The notes beneath the pieces were generated by a model that was not told the origin of the DNA, made no database searches, and saw only the letters and a program-made list of their open reading frames with translations. Below, piece after piece: positions 1-6,278 of a DNA stretch of 26,526 nt. A program made the position numbers and the translations under genes. Source of the DNA: CAZEJK01 sp964512045 (GTDB lineage: Bacteria; Acidobacteriota; Thermoanaerobaculia; Thermoanaerobaculales; Sulfomarinibacteraceae); contig CAZEJK010000051.1 of NCBI GenBank assembly GCA_964512045.1, positions 1-26,526 of the forward strand. Direction: 5' to 3'. Each line of letters begins with the position of its first letter. Positions within the stretch are counted from its first letter, which is position 1.

Positions 1-1290
1 GCGCCGCCGGTCGCGCATCCCGGCGAGATCGTCCGGACACACGATCAGCCCCCAGGTGATGTTGGAGGGTTGGAAGCGGACGGCCGGGCGCTCGGTGAGG
101 TGACGAACGAGGCCTCCGAGGGCTGTGGTTGGCGGAGGAGGAGGCAGGAGCTCGCCGGCCAGCTCCGCTGCGAGCTGCCGGCCCGCCAGGAGCCCGATGG
201 CTGCGGACTCCACATACCCTTCGACCCCGGTGATCTGACCGGCGATCCGTACGTTCGGCGCCGCTCGCAGCCGTAGCTGGTCGTCGAGGTGCGCGGGCGC
301 GTTGATGAAGGTGTTGCGGTGGATCATTCCGTGCCGCACGAAGCGGGCGTTCTCGAGCCCGGGAATCATCCGGAAGATGCGCCGCTGCTCGCGGTAGGTG
401 AGCTTGGTCTGGAAGCCGACCAGGTTCCAGTGCTCAGCGGCCAGATCATCCTGGCGTAGCTGGACCACAGCCCATGGCCGGTGACCGGTCGCGGGATCCG
501 TGAGGCCCACCGGCTTCATCGGGCCGTAGCGGAGCGTATCGAGGCCGCGCTGGGCCATCACCTCGATCGGAAGACACCCCTCGAAGTAGTGCACATCCTC
601 CTCGAACTCTCGGGTCGGCACGGTCTCGGCGGCAAGCAGCTCGGCCATGAAGCGCTCGTAGCCGGCGCGATCGAACGGCGCATTCAGGTAGTCGTCGCCA
701 CCCTTGCCGTAGCGCGACGAGCGGAACAGCAGCGAGTGGTCCAGCGAGTCGGCCGCCACGATCGGCGCGATCGCGTCGTAGAACGCCAGCGCCTCCTCGC
801 CGACGAGCCGCAGGAGCTCGCCGTGCAGCGCCTCGGAGGTTAACGGTCCTGTGGCAAGGATCGTCGGCCCCTCCGGCACCGTCGCCACCTCGGTCCGTTC
901 GACGGTGATCGCTGGATGTCCGGCGATCTCGGCCGTGACCGCGGCCGCGAAGCGATCCCGATCCACCGCAAGTGCGCCGCCAGCCGGGACCGCGTTGGCC
1001 CGAGCGGCACGGATGATCACGGAGTCAAGACACTCCATCTCGCGCTTCAACAGCCCAACAGCGTTGACCTCGCTGTCGCCGCGCAGCGAGTTGGAGCAGA
1101 CCAGCTCTGCCAGGCGATCGCCGCTATGCGCCGGCGTCGAGCGCGATGGCCGCATCTCGAGCAGGCGCACGCGAACGCCACAGGCGGCGAGCTGCCACGC
1201 GGCTTCTGAGCCAGCGAGACCACCTCCCACTACGGTGACCGTCGTGCTCCGTGCCATCCCCGGTGCAACGAGCAGGGGACCCGCGCTCAT
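1..1290 (-). CDS. trmFO: TrmFO, folate-dependent tRNA m5U54 methyltransferase (3' end cut by window)
   Basis: The protein methylates uridine 54 in the T-loop of tRNA, using methylene-tetrahydrofolate as carbon donor and FAD as reductant. My translation gives 430 codons without a stop up to the window edge, so only a few C-terminal residues should be missing. An N-terminal FAD-binding fold is visible (VVGGGLAGSEAAW, residues 21-33). The two cysteines used by the family are present in LVCSNSLRG (C65) and FEGCLPIEV (C239), and the C-terminal part has the dinucleotide-binding segment IAGQITGVEGYVESA. The ATG at 1290 overlaps the dprA stop as ATGA, which suggests coupled translation. A second ATG at 1257 would place the cysteines at 54 and 228, close to the Bacillus numbering (53 and 226), so it is a good alternative start. 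Recognition is confident. Confidence 0.93.
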   Translation of the reverse strand, partial: MSAGPLLVAPGMARSTTVTVVGGGLAGSEAAWQLAACGVRVRLLEMRPSRSTPAHSGDRLAELVCSNSLRGDSEVNAVGLLKREMECLDSVIIRAARANAVPAGGALAVDRDRFAAAVTAEIAGHPAITVERTEVATVPEGPTILATGPLTSEALHGELLRLVGEEALAFYDAIAPIVAADSLDHSLLFRSSRYGKGGDDYLNAPFDRAGYERFMAELLAAETVPTREFEEDVHYFEGCLPIEVMAQRGLDTLRYGPMKPVGLTDPATGHRPWAVVQLRQDDLAAEHWNLVGFQTKLTYREQRRIFRMIPGLENARFVRHGMIHRNTFINAPAHLDDQLRLRAAPNVRIAGQITGVEGYVESAAIGLLAGRQLAAELAGELLPPPPPTTALGGLVRHLTERPAVRFQPSNITWGLIVCPDDLAGMRDRRR

Positions 1291-2333
1291 TTCCGGCGGT
1301 ACCGCCCATCCGCTAACCGCTCCACGCTGCCTTCGAGCTCCAGCTCGAGCAACCGCGCCAGCAAAGCCGTAGCGCCGTCGCCCGTCGCAGCCAGCAGCTC
1401 GTCGATGGTGACCGCCTCCCCTGGTGGCACAGCGGCGAGCACGGGATCGGCGTCCGGTTTATTGGCGCCCTGAGCCGACGCACTCGACTGCTGCTCCAAA
1501 CCGAGCTCCGCGAGGATGTCGCCCACGCCCAGCACCGGGCTCGCGCCCATGCGGATCAACGCGTTGGGGCCCACCGACAGGTCCGACAGGATGCTGCCCG
1601 GCACCGCCAGCACGTCGCGTCCCTCGTCGCCAGCGAGGCGCGCGGTGATCAGCGCGCCCGAGCGGGCCGCCGCCTCCACAACCACCACCGCCTGAACCAG
1701 ACCGACGACGATCCGGTTGCGCTGTGGGAAGTTCGCAGGCCTCGGTGGGGTACCGGGCGGGTACTCGGTGACGAGACCGCCGGCGCCGGCGATCCGCGCA
1801 GCGAGCGTGGCGTGCTCGGCGGGGTACACACGATCCGGACCGGTACCCCACACGGCCACAGTCGCACCACCAGCATCCAGCGCCGCGCGATGGGCAACAG
1901 CATCGATCCCCCGCGCCATGCCAGAGACAACCGGCACGCCTGCTCGCGCGAGCTCGCCGGCAAGCAGACCCGCCACCTGCAGACCGTAGGGCGTGGCTCG
2001 CCGTGCGCCCACAACCGCCACTGCCGGTCCGACCGGAAGGTTCCCGCGCACGAGGAGGCCCAGCGGCGGATCGGCGAGGCTCGCAACCTCTGTGGGAAAG
2101 GTCGGCTCACCAGGGATCATCCATCGCCAGCCCTCGTCCGCGAGCGTCTCGAGCACTGAGGACGCCTCCTGCTCTCGCGCCTGGGCCCGGGCCACCAGGT
2201 CGCGGCCGCCGCGCACGCCAGCGACCGCCGTGTAGACGTCGCCGCCGTCAGCAAGAGCACGCCGGTGGTGGGCGCGCGCTCCAACCATGAGCAGAGCGAA
2301 CCGTTGCCGTCCCTCGGGAAGGAGTTGATGCAC
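1287..2333 (-). CDS. dprA: DprA/Smf, DNA-processing protein that loads RecA on incoming single strands
   Basis: DprA binds single-stranded DNA in the cytoplasm and passes it to RecA during natural transformation. The 348-residue protein has the Rossmann-like DprA core: VVGARRATPYG (about residues 107-117), VSGMARGIDAVAHRAAL, the glycine-rich TVAVWGTGPDRVYP, PRPANFPQRNRIV and ARSGALITARLAGDEGRDV. The last 50 residues form a small winged-helix-like segment (VTIDELLAATG...LLELELEGSVERL). The start is a GTG with no clear Shine-Dalgarno; the frame may begin slightly elsewhere. A TAAGAT hexamer sits 12 bases upstream. It is followed by trmFO with an ATGA overlap. In many bacteria topA lies between dprA and trmFO, but it is absent here. 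Presence of dprA alone does not show competence. Confidence 0.93.
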   Translation of the reverse strand: MHQLLPEGRQRFALLMVGARAHHRRALADGGDVYTAVAGVRGGRDLVARAQAREQEASSVLETLADEGWRWMIPGEPTFPTEVASLADPPLGLLVRGNLPVGPAVAVVGARRATPYGLQVAGLLAGELARAGVPVVSGMARGIDAVAHRAALDAGGATVAVWGTGPDRVYPAEHATLAARIAGAGGLVTEYPPGTPPRPANFPQRNRIVVGLVQAVVVVEAAARSGALITARLAGDEGRDVLAVPGSILSDLSVGPNALIRMGASPVLGVGDILAELGLEQQSSASAQGANKPDADPVLAAVPPGEAVTIDELLAATGDGATALLARLLELELEGSVERLADGRYRRK

Positions 2334-2390
2334 GTCACCATCTTACGGTGATGGCAGCGCGAAGCGAAACCCTCCGTGTACCACCTGGGG

Positions 2391-2396
2391 TATACT
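2391..2396 (+). promoter_or_regulatory. -10 element (TATACT) of the metallo-hydrolase gene; probable leaderless start
   Basis: TATACT lies seven bases upstream of the ATG at 2404, so transcription would begin at or next to the A of the start codon. No -35 hexamer of TTGACA type is seen at the right distance, and there is no Shine-Dalgarno in front of the ATG. The palindromic GTATAC within it could also serve the divergent dprA gene. This is inferred from position and sequence only. Confidence 0.5.
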
Positions 2397-2403
2397 CGGT
2401 GCG

Positions 2404-3183
2404 ATGCAGTTCCGGGTGTTGGGTAGCTTCGGCGGGGACTCCCCGGAGTGTCGGATGACCTCGTTTCTGATCGATGGATGCGTGGCACTGGACGCTGGAG
2501 CTACAAGCCGGGCGTTGACTGTCGAGGAGCAGCGGCAGCTGCGACACGTCCTGATCACCCACTCGCACATGGACCACACAGCCTCGCTGCCATTCGTCAT
2601 CGAGAACATCTTCGGTGTCCAAAATGAGGCGCTGAACATCTATGCGACCAAGAAGGTGCTCGCCAATGTTCGCCGCCATCTGTTCAATAACGATACGTGG
2701 CCAGACTTCACCCGGATCCCCAACCAGCTGTACCCGTCGATCCGCTTCGAGGAGATCGTCCCGGAGGAGCCGTTCACCGTGGGCCCGCTGCCGTCCGGTG
2801 ATCTCGAGGTCGTTCCGGTCTCTGTGAACCACATCGTCCCCACGGTCGGCTTCGTGCTCCGCCAGGGCGGATCGAGCGTGATCTTCACGTCCGATACCGG
2901 CCCCACCGAACGGATCTGGGAGGTTGCGAACGCTACGGAGGACCTGACCGCTCTGATCGTCGAGGTGTCGTTCCCGAACAGCCTCCAGGCGGTGGCCGAT
3001 GTGAGTCTGCATCTGACACCACAGGGGCTTGCCGGCGAGCTCGAGAAGCTCAAGCGTGACGTCAAGGTGTACCTCTACCACCTCAAGCCACCGTACGTGG
3101 CCGAGCTGCGCGCTGAGCTCGCGGCCTCACCGCTGCCACATCCCGTCGAGGAGCTGGTTCAGGACCGAGTGTACGAGCTCTAG
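2404..3183 (+). CDS. Metallo-beta-lactamase-fold hydrolase, class II cyclic-nucleotide phosphodiesterase-like
   Basis: The 259-residue protein has the metal-binding motif HSHMDH at residues 53-58, with further candidate ligands H143 (SVNH), D164 (SDTGPT) and H203 or H226. The order MQFRVLGSFGG, SFLIDGCVALDAG, then ITHSHMDH matches the class II 3',5'-cyclic-nucleotide phosphodiesterase branch of the metallo-beta-lactamase superfamily, often annotated as cAMP phosphodiesterase in deltaproteobacterial genomes. The fold is certain; the substrate is not. There is no signal peptide, so it is probably cytoplasmic. It is the only gene in the window that faces the origin, convergent with the unknown gene at 3207-4175 (23 bases between stops) and divergent from dprA. 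A -10 element lies directly before the ATG. Confidence 0.85.
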   Translation: MQFRVLGSFGGDSPECRMTSFLIDGCVALDAGATSRALTVEEQRQLRHVLITHSHMDHTASLPFVIENIFGVQNEALNIYATKKVLANVRRHLFNNDTWPDFTRIPNQLYPSIRFEEIVPEEPFTVGPLPSGDLEVVPVSVNHIVPTVGFVLRQGGSSVIFTSDTGPTERIWEVANATEDLTALIVEVSFPNSLQAVADVSLHLTPQGLAGELEKLKRDVKVYLYHLKPPYVAELRAELAASPLPHPVEELVQDRVYEL

Positions 3184-3206
3184 TCAACCGGGAGTGCGAC
3201 CGCCGA

Positions 3207-4175
3207 TCAACCCGTGGAGAGCTTCACCAGATCGCTGAGGAGATCGAACGCCAGGCGCGTCCGCACGCCCGGCGCCAGCGGGTCGATGTCGGCCGCCGGC
3301 CGGGCGACCAGCTCGACATGGCTGGCGGCCGTTTCAACCCCGATGCGATCGAACGGCCAACCTCCGCTGGTCTTGGTGGCGTACCAGCCTGTAGCTGCGT
3401 GCTCGACGTCAAAGGTCGCCGTTCCCCACGCTCCGTTGAGCAGCACGGAGCATCCCTCCATCGAGACGGCCTCGACTCCAGAGTGCGCACGGAGCACTCG
3501 CTCCGGGTCCATCACCGCATCCAGCTCGACCAGTGTCGCGGCTCGGCCCACGCAGATCTCGGCGCCCCGCTGGCCAGCGGCGGCGGATCCCGGCGTCTCG
3601 CACGCCGCCACGAGCTCCGGTGCGACTCGCAGCCCCCGCACGAGGACCCGATCAAGAGCTGTCGCGGTCGCCGGGACGCGCAGACAACTGAACAGATCCT
3701 CGATCTCGACGACACCGTCGTGCACCCGGATCCGCTCGCTGTCCCCAAAGGCGAGGAGATTAAACGGTGTCGCGACGGCGCCCTCCGGCGCCACCAGCCG
3801 TTGCCAGCGACCGCGGCTCTCCCGCTCGATCGTCACGCCTGGGCCGCGACGGTAGGCCGCATCGCATCCGTCGCTCGCGTCGCTTCCCACCACCACCGGA
3901 ACGCCGGGCGCGACAAGCTGCTGAGCCTCCGCCACCTGCACCTGCACCATTGACCAGGAGCCCGAAAAGCCTCCGGTCTGCAGGATGGAACCTCCGGTGA
4001 CGCGGGCCAGCACCGCTGTAACCTGCTCCTGGGTCCCCCAGCCTTGCTCGATCGGGTCGTCCGCCGCCGGCTCTGCAACCAGCACGACGTTGGCCGCCAG
4101 CTCTGCAACCACGGCCGACACCGTCGCGCCGGCGGAGAGGCCGAGTCGCTCGCGGATGGCCCGGGGTTCGGTCAT
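3207..4175 (-). CDS. Unrecognised 322-residue protein at the end of the pdxS-pdxT operon
   Basis: I do not recognise this protein. The ATG at 4175 overlaps the pdxT stop as ATGA, so it is almost certainly co-translated with pdxT. It looks soluble: no signal peptide and no membrane segment. The sequence is rich in Ala, Val and Gly, with alternating strand-like stretches. Some distinctive patches are EQGWGTQEQ (residues 43-51), QTGGFSGSWSMVQVQV (66-81), VVVGSDASDGCDAAYRRGPG (94-113) and YATKTSGGWPFDR (265-277). Four cysteines fall in the middle third (residues 104, 164, 192 and 208) and a fifth at 242. GGSILQTGGFSGSW and the GSDASDG loop could be ligand-binding loops, but that is a guess. Codon use resembles the neighbours, so there is no sign of recent transfer. 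Confidence 0.85.
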   Translation of the reverse strand: MTEPRAIRERLGLSAGATVSAVVAELAANVVLVAEPAADDPIEQGWGTQEQVTAVLARVTGGSILQTGGFSGSWSMVQVQVAEAQQLVAPGVPVVVGSDASDGCDAAYRRGPGVTIERESRGRWQRLVAPEGAVATPFNLLAFGDSERIRVHDGVVEIEDLFSCLRVPATATALDRVLVRGLRVAPELVAACETPGSAAAGQRGAEICVGRAATLVELDAVMDPERVLRAHSGVEAVSMEGCSVLLNGAWGTATFDVEHAATGWYATKTSGGWPFDRIGVETAASHVELVARPAADIDPLAPGVRTRLAFDLLSDLVKLSTG

Positions 4176-4747
4176 GCAGTCGCCACCTGCTCGAGGAAGT
4201 AGCGGTGGATCCGATCGTCCGGCGTGAGCTCGGGGTGGAATGTCGCCGCCAGAAGCCGGCCCGAACGCACGAGTACCGGGTCGGTGTCGCGCCAACCCAG
4301 GACCGAAACGTCCTCGCCGGTGCGCACGATCCGCGGCGCACGGATGAACACGCCGTCCACGATGGGCGGTGCTCCGAGCTCCTCGGTCAGCCGTACGGGC
4401 ACGACTCGAGACTGCACCTGGCGGCCGTAGGCGTTGCGTTGCAGCACGATATCGAGGTTTGCGACCGTCGGTTGTCTCGGCTCCACCTCGCGCGCCAGCA
4501 GAATAGCTCCGGCGCAGGTGCCGAGCACCGGCAGCCCCTCTCGGATCCGCTCCGACAATGGCCCGAGAAGCTGCTCGATCTCGAGTAGCTTGAGCATGGT
4601 TGTGGACTCGCCCCCGGGAATCACCAGCGCGTCGAGCCCGGCGAGCCCTGAGGCGGTTCGAACCTGGCTCGTGCGCGCACCAAGGCGGTCCAACACCGCC
4701 TGGTGCGCCGCCCAGTCGCCCTGCAGCGCCAGCACGCCGCAGCGCAT
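4172..4747 (-). CDS. pdxT: PdxT, glutaminase subunit of pyridoxal 5'-phosphate synthase
   Basis: PdxT hydrolyses glutamine and channels the ammonia to PdxS for vitamin B6 (PLP) synthesis. The 191-residue length is normal for the family. The class I amidotransferase triad is complete: C78 in LGTCAGAI, H171 and E173 in TFHPEL. The family signature PGGESTT (residues 44-50) and the QRNAYGRQ segment are present. The ATG at 4747 shares its A with the pdxS stop (TGATG), so the two subunits are translationally coupled in the usual pdxS-pdxT order, and the next gene overlaps its stop by four bases. Identification is firm. Confidence 0.96.
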   Translation of the reverse strand: MRCGVLALQGDWAAHQAVLDRLGARTSQVRTASGLAGLDALVIPGGESTTMLKLLEIEQLLGPLSERIREGLPVLGTCAGAILLAREVEPRQPTVANLDIVLQRNAYGRQVQSRVVPVRLTEELGAPPIVDGVFIRAPRIVRTGEDVSVLGWRDTDPVLVRSGRLLAATFHPELTPDDRIHRYFLEQVATA

Positions 4748-5631
4748 CACCACCCTCGACGGGACAGCATCTCTTCCGGCGTCAGCTTGGCAACGTCGAG
4801 CCCGTGCATCGCCTCTCCAAGGCCGGCCGACAGCTCTGCAAGACGCGCCGGATCCTCCCAGTGGGTGACGGCCTGCACGATCGCCTGTGCGAGCCGCGCG
4901 GGATCTGCGGACTTGAAGATGCCGGAGCCGACGAACACCGCCTCCGCGCCGAGCGTCATGCACAGAGCCGCGTCCGCCGGTGTCGCCACACCACCTGCGG
5001 CAAAGTTGGGTACCGGGAGCCGACCGTTCTCGGCGACCCATTGAACCAGCTCGAACGGCGCCGCCAGCTCCTTGGCCATCGCCATCAGCTCGTGCGCGTC
5101 GGCAACCGTCAGCCGGCGGATGTCGCGCTGCACCGAACGGAGGTGGCGGACGGCCTCGACGATGTTTCCGGAGCCTGCCTCACCCTTGGTGCGCATCATT
5201 GCCGCGCCTTCGCCGACTCTGCGCAACGCCTCGCCAAGGTTGCGACACCCGCATACGAACGGCACGGTGAAGTCGTGCTTGAAGACGTGGTTCTCTTCGT
5301 CGGCTGGAGTCAGCACCTCGCTCTCGTCGATGAAGTCGACCTCCAGCGCCTGGAGTATCCGGGCCTCGGTGATGTGGCCGATCCTGCACTTGGCCATCAC
5401 TGGTATGGAGACGGTCTGCTGGATCTCTCGGATCTTCTCGACCGGAGACATGCGTGCCACGCCCCCATGTGCCCGGATGTCGGCCGGCACCCGTTCGAGT
5501 GCCATCACAGCTGCAGCGCCCGCATCCTCGGCGATCTTGGCCTGCTCGGCGTTGACGACGTCCATGATCACCCCGCCCTTGAGCATCTCGGCGAGGCCGA
5601 CCTTGACCTGAAACTTGGGATCCTGTGTCAT
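4747..5631 (-). CDS. pdxS: PdxS, synthase subunit of pyridoxal 5'-phosphate synthase
   Basis: PdxS builds PLP from ribose 5-phosphate, glyceraldehyde 3-phosphate and ammonia delivered by PdxT (the DXP-independent route). With the ATG at 5631 the protein has 294 residues, the usual length, and D24 (GVIMD) and K81 (VMAKCRIGH) fall exactly on the Bacillus PdxS numbering. The second lysine is K148 in MMRTKGEAGSG. The frame is open further upstream, with ATGs at 5643 and a GTG at 5712, but a strong Shine-Dalgarno (GGAGG at 5636-5640) fits the start at 5631. A 77-base gap separates it from the upstream CPBP protease gene; I see no convincing promoter there, so it may be read through from gyrA. Confidence 0.97.
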   Translation of the reverse strand: MTQDPKFQVKVGLAEMLKGGVIMDVVNAEQAKIAEDAGAAAVMALERVPADIRAHGGVARMSPVEKIREIQQTVSIPVMAKCRIGHITEARILQALEVDFIDESEVLTPADEENHVFKHDFTVPFVCGCRNLGEALRRVGEGAAMMRTKGEAGSGNIVEAVRHLRSVQRDIRRLTVADAHELMAMAKELAAPFELVQWVAENGRLPVPNFAAGGVATPADAALCMTLGAEAVFVGSGIFKSADPARLAQAIVQAVTHWEDPARLAELSAGLGEAMHGLDVAKLTPEEMLSRRGW

Positions 5632-5635
5632 TGCA

Positions 5636-5640
5636 TCCTC
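5636..5640 (-). promoter_or_regulatory. Shine-Dalgarno GGAGG deciding the pdxS start
   Basis: GGAGG on the minus strand, four bases upstream of the ATG at 5631. It selects this start over the two upstream in-frame candidates, and it leaves a protein of normal family length. Confidence 0.7.
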
Positions 5641-5708
5641 CATCGCCCACGCAACGCAGCTCTGTCTTGGGCTCGACGCGGGGTGTGGTGGTCCGGGCGT
5701 TCCCGCGC

Positions 5709-6278
5709 TCACTCACCACCGGCGTCATTGTACACCCGGGCTGCTCTGCGCAGACGGAACAGCCCGACGCCGTTGAGAGTGACGTGCGCTGCCGCCGCAG
5801 CGGGGAACCCCCACCGTTCGAACGTCAGACCGAGAACGATTCCCGCCACGAACGCGAGCACCGGCCACAGCCAGGCACGCCGGTCCGGTACGACGTGCAG
5901 TACGGCAAACACGGCACTGGCTCCGAGTAGTCCAATCATCGGCTGGAGCAGTGCTCGGGCAAGGGCTTCCTCGGCCACGCCGGAGAGGAGAGCCACCGCG
6001 AGCCCGTCTGTGACAGTCCAGTGGCCCACAAGCTCTGTCTGCAGCGCCTCGAGCTGACGCAACGGCTCGAGCCAGCGGAGTGCGAGCTGCGCCACCACCA
6101 TCCCGAGCCCGATCAGCACCCCAGCTCCGAGCGCTTCTGCCCATCCGGTTCGCCCAAGGAGGCCGCCCAGTGGCGATCCGTCGCGGACACCGAGACCCAG
6201 GAGGGCAACGATTGCGATGACGCCCTCTTGGTGGACTACCGCTGTGGCGGCGAGGGGGCCGAAACGCATCGGGCTCAC
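5709..6278 (-). CDS. CPBP-family (CAAX/Abi) intramembrane metalloprotease
   Basis: The 189-residue, very hydrophobic protein carries the three CPBP motifs in order: EEALAR (E103, E104, R108), FAVLH (F124, H128) and HVTLN (H165, N169). Several membrane segments are visible, for example about residues 18-30, 50-68, 92-102 and 137-152. The family cleaves or processes proteins within the membrane; bacterial members are linked to bacteriocin self-immunity and membrane protein processing, but the substrate here cannot be told. It starts with GTG, overlapping the gyrA stop as GTGA, so it is probably translated from gyrA mRNA. Sitting between gyrA and pdxS, it has no evident functional link to either. 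Confidence 0.85.
   Translation of the reverse strand: MSPMRFGPLAATAVVHQEGVIAIVALLGLGVRDGSPLGGLLGRTGWAEALGAGVLIGLGMVVAQLALRWLEPLRQLEALQTELVGHWTVTDGLAVALLSGVAEEALARALLQPMIGLLGASAVFAVLHVVPDRRAWLWPVLAFVAGIVLGLTFERWGFPAAAAAHVTLNGVGLFRLRRAARVYNDAGGE

Noticed and set aside
3176..3223. Inverted repeat between the convergent genes as a terminator.
   Set aside because: The stem is only six base pairs with a loop of more than 30 bases and no T-tract.
4600..6057. Long plus-strand open frame of 485 codons opposite pdxT and pdxS.
   Set aside because: It is a GC-rich shadow of well-identified genes on the other strand and resembles no protein family.
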